NCBI GenBank assembly: GCA_015501585.1
Contig: JADNRY010000797.1
Span: 1-26,099, forward strand
Reading direction: 5' to 3'
Length of the DNA: 26,099 bases
Source: Rhodocollybia butyracea
Lineage: Eukaryota > Basidiomycota > Agaricomycetes > Agaricales > Omphalotaceae
The position numbers and the translations under genes were made by a program. Below are positions 12,239 through 21,509 of this stretch, piece by piece. The notes beneath the pieces were generated by a model. It did no database searches. It was given only the letters and a program-made list of their open reading frames with translations, and was not told where the DNA came from. The first letter of the stretch is position 1. Every line of letters starts with the position of its first letter.

Positions 12239-12516
12239 ATTGTATCTTGTTGAGCTATCTCCAAGCTACAATACACATTTATACATCTTGTTGAGCTAAC
12301 TCCAAGTTGTATCCACTAACATTCACCTGTTGAGCTATCTCCTAGTGAATACTTCTTTAATTGCCACTTGTTGAGCTATCTCCAAGTATTAGACATCACA
12401 CTCACTATTACTTGTTGAGCTATCTCCGAGTACTAGACACCACACTCACTATTACTTGTTGAGCTATCTCCGAGGGTAATCATATTATTATTTGTCGAGC
12501 TATCTCCAAATAATAA
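12239..12516 (+). repeat. seven tandem hairpins with a shared 12-nt loop
   Basis: Each unit is stem, loop TTGAGCTATCTC (one base differs in units 2 and 7), stem. Arms (left/right): 12239-12249/12262-12272 (10 of 11 pairs), 12281-12290/12303-12312 (9 of 10), 12321-12329/12342-12350 (7 of 9), 12366-12370/12383-12387 (5 of 5), 12405-12414/12427-12436 (9 of 10 with one wobble), 12451-12458/12471-12480 (8 pairs with a two-base bulge), 12485-12494/12507-12516 (10 of 10). The closing pair is always G-C. Stem sequences differ between units (for example ATTCACCTG against TTATTATTTG), yet complementarity is mostly kept, whereas the loop is nearly invariant. This is the pattern of conserved structure rather than of a plain tandem repeat. 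Confidence 0.8.
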
Positions 12517-12726
12517 CTTCTGTGAGTTTTGTATTACAAACTAGTTACTAACTTTACTTGAGCCTAGTTGTTTGAGTATATATTTTTTGCCTAGTGGTTT
12601 CAACGAACGGAAAGGCTTGCTCTATAATCTCATTAATTTCTCTTATCATTTTTACTGCTGAGTTACGTACTGTGAAGGTTTGGACAAGACTATTGATCGA
12701 GTCATAACACAAACCCTATTTGTCTG

Positions 12727-12832
12727 GACACTTGTTCTGCTCTCAACAAGCACTCTTCTATCTCCTGTAACACCCTTACACTCCAATGTGAGTATTCTGT
12801 CGACCTTGTGTTGACTGACCGCTGTTTCAATA
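12727..12832 (+). repeat. copia 3' LTR, right part
   Basis: It continues the LTR interrupted at 6209 and aligns with 22526-22631 (GACACTTGTTCTGCTCTCAA and onward, ending near GCTGTTTCAATA). The final bases differ slightly from the TG..CA end of the solo copy, so the exact end is uncertain by a few bases. Confidence 0.85.
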
Positions 12833-13665
12833 TATTCTTCAAGTTTTTTCCATTGCCACAAAAGAACAGGTTTTTATCGCTATTTTCTACCATTGGTCCA
12901 AATTTTTCCTTTGTTTTATAGTCAGAGGGCAAGGATTTTGGGATCAGGTGTGTCTTGTGACGAACAGCACACCTCCCACTAGTTTTGCCTATCCTGATCA
13001 TCCGTTCTTTTCTTACTTTTGCATACCATCACCTTACACCTTACATTTTGCTTTTGGGCCCACCCGGCCATTGTCGCTCATTACCGATACTTGTTTGTGG
13101 GAGCCTAGAGCCGTGAGGGCGAGCTGCTTGGAATAGCTCAGCTTCAAGCCTGAAAGTTTGACAAGTATGGTATGGCATATGCATAAAATCTGATTGCATA
13201 CACATTGTATGCTTGGTACTGCTATGAACATTACGATCGTAGGAGGCCATAGACTCTGCGACAATTTACCATTCTTGTCTAACCACTTAAGGGCTTGGCC
13301 ACTACCAGGCTATTCTAATAATAGTCGGTGACACGGCTGTCGATGAAGGAAGTTGAAGGAAGTTGAAGGAAGTTGATTGGAGATGTGGGACACCAGTTTC
13401 AGCGAATATGATGTACAACACAAAGGCAAGATCCACCTACATCCAAAAGATAAAGACGTTTTGAAAGTAATGGTTCTAGTATATGCAGAGCTCCACCATA
13501 TCGCGAGGATACAAGAAATATTCCAGCACCAAGCTAGGTGAATCAATATGTATTCAATATGAGAGAGTGTAGCTATATTTGATGGGGGGAGATAATAACG
13601 AAAATTGGAACCTGTGCAAGATTGTAGCCAAACATAGTGGAAAGTACATATATATTGTTTTTGTT
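12833..13665. other. intergenic, no gene seen
   Basis: No coding region is convincing on either strand. There are three head-to-tail copies of the 10-bp unit GAAGGAAGTT at 13345-13374. The last part, from about 13570, is the 3' flank of gene 1 and resembles the 3' flank of gene 2 near 24110-24190. Confidence 0.5.
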
Positions 13666-14525
13666 TCACGAAGATATGTATGTTGGGGGAGGTGTATAGG
13701 AGTCTCCATCCCCTGTCATGACAAGCTGGGACTCGAGATGCCGTATCTGCTCTGCCATCCTGCCCATTGCAACCCCCATTTGTACCACCTGAGCTCGCAT
13801 ATCGCTGGCATCCTGGGTTTGAGTCGAGGATGGAAAGAGGTGTGACTCGCTGGAAATATTTGGAGGAAGGTCTGGGTGGGGGAATTCGGATGTGGACTCG
13901 GCTTGCCAAGCCGAAGTGTTGGGTACGGGTAAGATGCCACTGTCACGGTTATGGTGGCTCTTCTCTCCACTGGGATCCAGAGTCAGAATAGTGGTCAAGT
14001 TGGCGTCTGCGAGGGCTGTTGGTTGTAAAGGAGAGACAAGGCCTGCCTCCAGTTGTTGATGCCGACGTCCCCGTTGCCGGCGAAACACACGGATGGAGAC
14101 ACTAATGCCTATAACAAGGACCAATATAGATCCTATCACAGCTCCTGCAATGGGTCCTGCGGAAAGAGTGTGTGCATGTTTGGGGGTATCTGGAATGGCG
14201 GTAGCAGTACTAGGTAGGGAAGTGGGGGTGACGGTACTTGGTATGGTCCGTACGGAGGTGGGGGTAGGTAAGGAAGTGGAGTTACTAGGTAGGGAAGTTG
14301 GGGTGGCAGTACTAGGTAAGGACCTGAGGAAGATTGGTTTACGAAGAACTAGAAAGATGAGATTGACAAACCTGACACCTTCTGAGAGAGCAGCACTGGT
14401 AGTATGAACAATGAACTTTCAGAACTTTCATGAGAACATCGGAGAGCTACGAACACTGCAGATGACACCCCAGACCCTATTTGAATACTAGTACTGGTGG
14501 GCCTATTAACAGGACCTTTCTCCAT
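13666..14525 (-). CDS. Thr/Ser/Pro-rich single-pass membrane protein with C-terminal PPxY (gene 1)
   Basis: Three exons on the minus strand: 14525-14455, 14395-14372 and 14323-13666, separated by introns of 59 bp (14454-14396, GT..AG) and 48 bp (14371-14324, GT..AG). The joined frame stays open for 250 codons. Residues 1-88 are rich in Thr, Ser and Pro with no clear cleaved signal peptide. A Gly-led hydrophobic stretch (AGPIAGAVIGSILVLVIG, about residues 87-112) is a transmembrane helix, followed by a basic stop-transfer run (RRQRGRR). The cytoplasmic tail ends RMAEQIRHLESQL ... TPPPTYISS. RMAEQI-ESQL may be a short coiled coil, and PPTY fits the PPxY motif bound by WW domains. Function is unknown; an Rsp5/Nedd4-type ubiquitin ligase contact is only an inference. 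Splice choices were guided by gene 2, which shares the same intron borders. Confidence 0.75.
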
Positions 14526-15293
14526 GAGGTCCGCACCAAAATTTCAAAAATCACAGAGTCAAGCAATGTGGTGGGGTAAAACAAGGCTAAGGGAAAGGAT
14601 GATAGGATATACTTCTATATATATTGGGACTTTCATCATCTGCCTGTGATTGTTCGGTGAACTATGTAGCTTGGTAACGAGCTTGGAAAGGGGGCATATT
14701 GTACCTTTTCTAGATGGTTTCATTGCGGGATCTACTTTGAATATAGGCGAGAGTGATTGGTCCAAGAAGAAATAAGCACTTTGGGTACTCCATTTACTAT
14801 CGCCGAAAAGCCGTCATCCGAGAGTACTTATTAATAACTAGTTGGGTTGATGTCTTGAGTGGGCGAGTGGACGCACGGCCAATGCATGCTTTAGATTTTT
14901 TCAACCTTGGATGCATTGATAGGACCACCTCCACAACGGAACCGAGACGAATCCTAATGAAACAAAAGATGTACTTTGTTTTACGAAGATGGTTGTTTGC
15001 CTTTGTCACTTGAATGATGGTGCATCATGGTGGTCGTTTTGAGCTTCGATCTTTGTAAGTTGGTAAGGTCATTCAAGCTTGAGGGCTGGTACAACGCTGA
15101 AAGTTAGGCAGTCTACTATCCTCCAATAAACAAATAGCCATTGGCCAAAGTAGATGATCTATACCGTGTGATGATGTACATAGTATTAGCGCCGGTAGAT
15201 ACGGTGCCGAAGCGGCGCACTTTGTTTTTGACAAATTACGACGATCATTTGAATTATTTCTCGTCGCTCTGGCTGACTAGCACTACAGCGACA
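14526..15293. other. promoter of gene 1 and intergenic sequence
   Basis: It contains the gene 1 promoter at its left end. From 14700 to 15290 no gene or clear repeat is seen; short open frames there look accidental. Confidence 0.45.
14611..14623 (-). promoter_or_regulatory. TATA box of gene 1
   Basis: On the minus strand this reads TATATATAGAAGT, about 90 bp before the start codon. A similar TATA string and the CCCCACCACATT block upstream of the ATG recur in front of gene 2, supporting a shared promoter. Confidence 0.6.
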
Positions 15294-16587
15294 ATGTCCA
15301 ACGTCGAAGACGGTTCGAACAGCGACGACGGTGGCCAATCTTCCACACCTACGCCTTCAAGCCGCCTGCACCGAAATCTCGGCTCAAGCTGGTCAGCTGC
15401 GGACACACCTTCACATCACCACCAGGCTACTTCTTATTTCACTTCCTCGGTCTCGCCATCAAGCACGCCATCTTAGTCTGCCGCAGATGCTCGTCCAACA
15501 CCCATTCTCATTCGTTCTTCCTCTCGCCACTATTCGGCGAGGAATTCGCTGTACTAGCGTCACCGCTTGCGGCTTTAGAGATGATCGCTACGGGGCATCT
15601 AGCGAGGCTGAAGGGCACGGTCAAGGTTTCTGCGCTTCCGTGCCTCCATGTTGATTGAATCCTTGTGAGTGTTCGAGGCGGTCTTGCACTTGCCTTGCCT
15701 CTTTATTAATGACAATGTTGCTCCTTTTCTCTGCCCCTCTAGTCCTACCTACTAATCGGCCTCTGGTTCTCCCTCCTCACACACGCTTCCACAGCTCCTT
15801 CATGCGAATGATCTAACGGGTAGCTTACCTATCAGGATAGAATGGTGAGTTGATCTTCTTCCTTCAAATATTCTCCCTCTTCACTTCTCTATCTCGTGTT
15901 TTTCTGTTTTTCGCATTACCTCAAAGACTAACGAAAATCTTATCCTAATCCTATGATCCTAGCAGTCCCTCTACTACAAATCCATCCCACCAAGCATCCG
16001 ATGAACCTTATCCCACCGTACTTACTCCAACTCTGCATCTGGAAAGAGGGAAGAGTCCGCAGATGCCTTGCGCTAGCGTGAAGAGGCCTTCGTCTCCGTT
16101 GTTCCAGCGCCGCGTCATTTAGTAAACTCCCGCCCCGCTTGCCATACCGCGGATCTCACCACCTGGCGGTCTTACTTCCACCCCTAATACTGGAAGCAAC
16201 ATCATCGCAAGAGCCGGAGATAGAGCAACAGTAGGAGGTGAAGGGGCAGGAAGTGGATGGCATGGAATCCGTCAACCGAGCCGTTAAAAACACCACACTC
16301 CAGCTCCCCGAGATGACCCTGAAGTTAGCTGAGACAATGACACGGGGACAACTTTATGCCTGGTGGCGGTAGCAACTGTTTCTGCGCTGCGGGACCTGAA
16401 TATACAACAGCACTAGGGGTATGAGCAGAGTCCGGCGACGGTCAGGGGTGCTAGTGTCAGTGAGGAGCATGGTGGAGGGGTACATAGAGGGCATGATGCG
16501 CTTCGTTGGAGTCGTTTTTACACTGCAAGTGTGCTTTTGTGGTGTACGGCATTATATGTCGTTATCGCTTCTTTGATCAACGCTTAA
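15294..16587 (+). pseudogene. decayed gene, possibly a multi-pass membrane protein
   Basis: Coding-like blocks in changing frames suggest a broken gene on the plus strand. An acidic start (MSNVEDGSNSDDGG, ATG at 15294) shifts frame to a 125-codon open stretch ending at 15658. That stretch contains GYFLFHFLGLAIKHAILV and GEEFAVLASPLAALEM. A possible intron (GTGAGT at 15664 to CTCTAG near 15742) leads to YLLIGLWFSLLTHA. Another likely intron (GTGAGTTGATC from 15846 to TGATCCTAG at 15962) leads to SLYYKSIPPSIR and on to a C-terminal hydrophobic stretch (FYTASVLLWCTALYVVIASL) ending TAA at 16587. At least five stops lie inside (for example TGA after SIR, TAG after ADALR, TAA after YFHP), most explainable as C-to-T changes of CGA, CAG or CAA. 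I do not recognise the family, and the joins are tentative. Confidence 0.45.
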
Positions 16588-17622
16588 TAGGGTTCATGCT
16601 CTATATTAACCATATTCAATCCAGTTTCTACATTTCTTACGCCTCTCTATATCTACATAACCCAACTTACCTGTCAATCCTGTGGTCTCCGACCAACGCT
16701 CTTCTTAATCAAGGAATCCTTGAGAATCAGCTGTGCTGAGGGTAAATCGTGGGACAAGAAAGATCGTTCTCTTTGCACTTTTTATGATTTAGGCAGATTT
16801 AGGTTAATCATTCATATAGCTAGGGCGAAAAAGCATTCCTACTATAGTTGATTCCTTGCAGGAGAAGTGGCTGAACAACTGGTCATGAGGCAAGTAAAGT
16901 ACATGAGCAAAGTACTCCTAGCCCAAGTAAATGTGGTATATCATTGAAAAATTCCAGTGGGTAATATTTTTCTTTCACGTCGTCAAGTGGTTGTTGGGGC
17001 TCGGGATTTTTAATGAAACAAACTGTAAACCAACTGTTGTTGGAGCATACGGCGTATCATCGGGCAAGGCGCCTCATCCGTTGGTATATTATTTATCCAA
17101 ATATTTCTGTTCTACTTTACAGGCTGTTTGTATATCCGCACAGCGTGCGGAGGTATATTCGTTTACTTATGGGCCAGGTGATTTTGCCGTGCAGCCGGTG
17201 CGTGCACGTACTTATGTCTGATAATTTACAGTGAGACTGACGACGTTGACGCCGCGAGTGACGCGAAGGCGTGATCAGATTTGATGGGATCACAAATAGC
17301 CGAAAACCCGAGATCTCGCCGAGCGGGTGATCTCGGGATCAGTCTCCTGGCATAACCAAACACATTCAATAACCGTCGCGTCCCTTTTTAACCATCGCGT
17401 CCCTTTCCCCGCCGTTCGCGTTGCTTGGCAGAATGAACAAAAGGATGTCCCGATTAGGTTGTAGACTTGTATCAGCAAGTGCAGTAAGTAATTGTATGTA
17501 CAATAAAACGATGGGAGTTTAGGTTAGAATTATAAAGTAAGTCATAATGTATGAACCTTAATGCTCAGTACTCAAGTGCTCATTCCCCGCCGTCTTCAGG
17601 TCCACTCTCACCTCCATGACCC
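16588..17622. other. intergenic, small inverted repeats only
   Basis: No gene is convincing. A 9-bp perfect inverted repeat CCCGAGATC/GATCTCGGG lies at 17307-17315/17329-17337. A direct repeat of CGCGTCCCTTT lies near 17369-17405. The right end is the 3' flank of the recombinase gene. Confidence 0.45.
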
Positions 17623-19858
17623 TCAGCGTTTTGCTTTTTTTTTTCTTTCGCGCTCTTCCCGGGACCCGTTCTTGCTCTTGCGGGCATGTTTCGGATTTCT
17701 TGCGCGGATTGCTGCGTAGAGCTTTGTCAAGTTGTTGTAAATCCCAGGATATGCTGCCTTAAATGCATCTCTGGACCGTCCAAGCCTATGCAAAGCAAAG
17801 AGGACCAAGGTAAGAATCTTTCGCTCTCTACACAGCCTACAGGTTCTAGCACTCACCGCTCATACTCGTCAGCAACCAACTTACGGTTAGAGCGCTTCGT
17901 TCCAGTGACAAGCCGCATAGTCCCGGTGTACCATTCAACTGGCCAGTCCTTCAGCGGCATCGTCAACCCTTGGGAAGGATCTCCTTCCTCCCACTGCCTC
18001 ACTACAGCCATAAACAAATCCTCGCCATGCTTGGGGATATCAGGGACAATGACACCAGGAATAGGTGCATTTCTTTCCCTGACTGACTTTTTGGGTTCTG
18101 CGCTGGATTATTGTCCATTGACTGATCAGCGCTCAAAACTTGGAAGGGTTGAAGTGTGTTTCCTTCTGATTCCGTGCCTGTTCGAGGCATTTTGTGTATA
18201 TGCGCTAGAGGGAGTTCCGGTACTGCGCTCAGCATATCAATAACTCGCTGGTTTGTGCCCATCACTACATCTGTAAAACGATGGAAATCATTCACCGTTA
18301 CAGGCTGATCCAGTGAGTGATCACTCATGAAACTTTTGGCAGGCTCAAGTCTCGAAGGACAGAGTGCATTTCCATGCCCCGTCTCATAGCTTTGCAACGA
18401 ATCCATCAAGTATTTCATCAACGTATCAACCTACAGATGCCAGGTACTTGTCAATTAGAAATTTATTTGGTCTAAAAATCACTAACTCGTTCATCCTCAG
18501 CCCAGCCTCCCCACCAGCGTACTATTGTAAGTGACCATCGTTGCTTTCCTTCTGCCCACATGAAGCGGTACTGAGCTCCACCTCGGCGTAAGGAATGGGT
18601 GGTGAAAATCTTGGTCAACCCTGCTCCTGCAGCAGCATCTTGGATGAGCGACTGGATCATATCATGACTCTGAATTTCTCGTTTAGGCTGGATCGTCGCA
18701 TTGACCGAAAAATATGGAAAAACAAAGTCGTTATGTTCAAACTCTCGCCCAAGAAGGTAGCGGTAAACATTTATCCACACAGGAAGATGATAGTGCATGT
18801 CCATTGCATGGACTGGCTGAGGGTAGACGTCATAGATATTATCTATGAAAAAATACAAAGTGAGTCAATTAAAGGTCATAGTCAACTTCCAACATACCTG
18901 TAGGACGTGCATCGTAACCTGCCTTCTTCTGCCATCCTTTTCTGTTCTCGAGGTGAACTTTGAAATGTTCAACAAAGTCTGGTACATTGCTGCGACAGCC
19001 CCAGGTAATATCTCCATACTGCAACTTGCAGAGCTCGTTGTTCCTATATATTTTTAAGCTTCAAATATTTTCATCACAACAATAAATGTACCTTGTCCAG
19101 AGAGTAAAACCTGAACTCAAAAATCCTCGAAGAAAGGTATGCTCTATTACAAGCATTACATGTTCAACATTACAGTCGGAGCCAGAGAGTACGAAGTCGA
19201 CTGCAGATTTTGGGCACATCTTCTCTGACCAGGCAATCATTGCCTCAATATCCTCAGCCGTCATTGCTTCAGCATGGTTTCGAGTTGCTTCGACTCCCTT
19301 TGCCGCAGATTTTGTCTTTATGACTTGTCGAAAGGTATTTATAAGATGAGAGCGCGCTGGGTTTCCAGTAACTATGCCGGTCTTCTCGTCACAGTGGTAC
19401 GTCTCGCCTGCATACTTTTCTCCATCCCTGGTTTATCTGTGAAGCAGCAACACTTTTAAATTTTGGGTTTAGACCTACATTTCATCCCAGCGTTTCGCAT
19501 ACGCAGCATGCATTCCATCCATAGTGCTCTTTCCACACCCTTCATGAATGCACTTCTGGATCAAGACCAGCTCAAGCGCCTTCGATGACCACTTATTCGG
19601 TGGATTGTCAAATGCTTTGGCCAATTCTGAAGATACAATTCCGTCAGAAAATACCTTCCCTTCCTTTTCTGCCTCTTTCCAAGCCTGCACAATCCCAGCA
19701 AGAATTTTATCTCCCCGTTCCAGGTATCCGTCATAGTTTTTCTTTGTTCTCCCTGCCTGACCATAATCCTTGCGAGTCTGCGCGCCAGCCTGATTTAGCT
19801 TGTCAATGGATGGAACATTCTTTTTTGCCTTTAACTTTGGTGTTTTTGCTTTGGACAT
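17623..19858 (-). CDS. tyrosine recombinase (phage-integrase fold), core-binding plus catalytic domain
   Basis: Proposed exons (minus): 19858-19479, 19427-19092, 19043-18898, 18842-18487, 18430-18140, 18086-17857 and 17785-17623. All six introns are 48-71 bp with GT..AG borders, giving an open frame of 633 codons. Residues about 30-230 resemble a SAM-like core-binding domain (NYDGYLERGDKIL ... CIHEGCGKSTMDGMHAAYAKRW). The catalytic set can be placed as Arg239 (LWTRNNELCKLQYGDI), His370-x-x-Arg373 (THSLRRGGAQYRFM), Trp397/398 (RWWGGWAED) and a likely nucleophile Tyr421 (SLQSYETGHG). The tail is basic (KKKAKR). Such enzymes cut and rejoin DNA through a covalent tyrosyl link. In fungi they drive Crypton-type transposons, but many mushroom homologues have no known element, and no termini could be proven here. 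The fifth intron (18139-18087) could instead be a one-base frameshift at an A5 run; either way downstream similarity resumes. All catalytic residues are present, so the gene may be active. Confidence 0.8.
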
Positions 19859-20340
19859 AGAATGACACAGAAGGGCTTAAACGTGTATTGGAAGATGTTG
19901 GAAGAGTTGGCGGCCAATGTCTCATTCTACTGACACAGTAATTTGACGCAGTAATAAAATATGATACAGCATGCAAGAAGATACTCGTACTTGACCAGAT
20001 ACATTGACACAGTAATAAAAGATGATACAGCACACAAAAAGATACTTTTACTTGAACAGTTACATATTAACTCTCCAGTTCATCATAATACACTCTTTAC
20101 AATGATAGTCAAGATAGTAGTAATAGTCTCTCTGCCTTTCCTCATCACTTGTAAGTAATCCCATCTTGGGCAACCTCGATCTCTGGATGAGCCCGTGCTA
20201 CTCGGAGAACATTGTCTACTAAAGCAGTGATGTGTGTTGCCATTGAACATCCAACTGCTAGGCTTGCAAAGTCTATTAGGCGTTGCTGTCAGCGCTGTCA
20301 AAAAGTTAGATAACATAGTATACTCACCAGAGTCTCGCAG
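19859..20340. repeat. recombinase upstream region with a 61-bp tandem duplication
   Basis: Two diverged copies of a 61-bp unit (TGACRCAGTAATAAAAKATG...) lie at 19944-20004 and 20005-20065, about 90-210 bp upstream of the recombinase start codon. This could affect its promoter. No gene is seen between here and 20340. Confidence 0.6.
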
Positions 20341-21505
20341 TCAGAAGTCCAGAGTGGAAGCGGAAGTCCAGGGCGTAAGGTTATAGTCCAGAGCGTAAGG
20401 TTATCATCTCTGAACAGCTGCACGATGAAAGCCAAACCGTTGTAGCTCACTTTGTAAATAGCGCTTCATCAAAAGCTTGTTTAGCAAGATGACATGCATG
20501 ATCAGAGCTGTTGAGGTAGAAGACTTGAGAAGTTCGGCACAAGACCGAGACAGATGGGGCAAATAGGAGGAGGTTTGGTAACAGCAAGCCTTGTAAGTCT
20601 CCAGGGATCTGTCACTCACTGTAGCAATTTCAGCAAGATAACAGTAGTAGTCGTTCATCCTAATCATAGCTATCAGTATAGCTATTCTGAGAGCGAGGTA
20701 AGAAAAAATCTACATCCTGTGGTAGAACACGTTCAACTCTCCTGAAGCAGTAGAGGAGTGGTAGAGTCAGTAGCAGTGTGTATAAAAGCTGGTTTGGAAC
20801 TCGGGGATTAGATGCAAGCAACTGTGGCCTGTTTTGAGTGAAGAACGAAAGAGTAAAAGGCTAAAAAGCACTCTCTTACACGAACATGTGACCAAAACTT
20901 CGGGCTCATTTCCGTTCGACTCGTCTGCTTAGTGCTATCCTATTTCTCGCTGTTAAGCATGGTAAGCACTTATCAGCAATCGATTTACAGAATTTACTGC
21001 TTAATTTACGAGATTTACAGGTTGGCAGGGTAGCACAAGGGTAGTCACGTACTACAGTCTGAGCATGTGCGTGGCATGTATCAGTTTCTGCTTCCAATTT
21101 ACTTATTGTGCTGTTATTAGAAGCCGTGTAGCCAATCGTTATGTATCAAACAGCTTGCTTGACACTTCTGCTGCTTTAAACAGCATAAAACTGACTTAGG
21201 ACTAACTCTTGCCAGATTCTCATTAAGTTAAGCAATGCTTGCAAACTAGAATGCCCGACTCGGGCAAATTCATTGAGTAATGACCAAGGTCTTGTGCAGG
21301 GTTGGCGGAGAGGTAAATTGACAAGACGGTGGAAATTGCAGCATCTTTTCCCACTGTTCACGGCACCAGGCAGTATTGTTCTTGCAAAGGTAACTGGGTC
21401 ACTGGCTTAAAGCTCTTACCACAGCAACACTACCAATGTTTGGTACAACCAAGGTATCCATGTACATTTAATACTCGTTCAATGTACCACCGCAAAAACA
21501 GGGTC
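20341..21505. other. intergenic, no supported gene
   Basis: A 20-bp near-repeat (GTCCAGRGCGTAAGGTTAT) occurs twice at about 20366-20404. A TATA-like TATAAAAG occurs at 20780-20787 with no clear gene after it. Several ATTTAC strings cluster at 20985-21020. All open frames here are short and lack recognisable motifs. Confidence 0.4.
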
Positions 21506-21509
21506 TAAG

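Larger units (their letters stand above)
11777..12709 (+). mobile_element. solo LTR inside the hAT-like terminal repeat, carrying a hairpin array
   Basis: The block begins TGTTATGAC and ends GTCATAACA, a perfect 9-bp inverted pair with TG..CA ends, and is flanked by perfect 5-bp duplications CAAAC (11772-11776 and 12710-12714). Removing the block and one duplication restores the right terminal repeat of the hAT-like element base for base. At 933 bp with a TATA box (TATATAA at 12132-12138) and no genes, it is a solo LTR. Five-bp duplications occur in both Ty3/gypsy and copia groups, so the family is not settled. The region downstream of the TATA box holds seven hairpins listed separately. Confidence 0.9.
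6210..12718. mobile_element. non-autonomous hAT-like foldback element with satellite-like inverted arms
   Basis: The element is flanked by perfect 8-bp direct repeats TTTGTCTG (6202-6209 and 12719-12726), present once in the uninterrupted LTR at 22115-22631, so it is a clean insertion. Its termini are inverted: TAGGGTTTGAAGGTCCAAT at the left and the complement at the right, 24 bp with one mismatch. The right end is itself split by a later LTR (right part 11757-11776 plus CCTA at 12715-12718). An 8-bp duplication and TAG.G-type ends are hallmarks of the hAT superfamily. Without the inserted LTR it is about 5.57 kb. From outside inward, both ends hold subterminal motifs of the GGTCCA and ACCGGTTTAAAC type, arrays of short CAACTTCAA or TCAAGTTGG repeats, and long inverted arms of 308-bp tandem units around a roughly 0.5-kb spacer. 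No transposase is encoded. Confidence 0.85.
934..12832 (+). mobile_element. decayed Ty1/copia LTR retrotransposon with nested insertions
   Basis: This is a copia-type element read on the plus strand: a gag remnant, protease, integrase, reverse transcriptase and RNase H in copia order. A purine-rich tract AAGGGGGAG follows at 5791-5799, directly before an LTR starting TG at 5800. The LTR is split by a hAT-like element and resumes at 12727. Removing the insertion gives about 516 bp, against 517 bp for the solo copy at 22115-22631. No 5' LTR is visible, so target-site duplications cannot be checked and the left boundary is only approximate. The coding part carries stops, frameshifts and deletions, so it is inactive. 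Confidence 0.85.

Noticed and set aside
13034..13264. Open frames on the minus strand downstream of the copia LTR
   Set aside because: Two overlapping frames of similar length with no motif or splice support; likely chance.
17307..17337. Inverted repeat CCCGAGATC/GATCTCGGG as a terminator or the left end of a recombinase element
   Set aside because: Only nine pairs, and no matching sequence was found on the other side of the recombinase gene.
20780..20787. TATAAAAG as a promoter
   Set aside because: No gene model can be started downstream; the following open frames are short and stop early.
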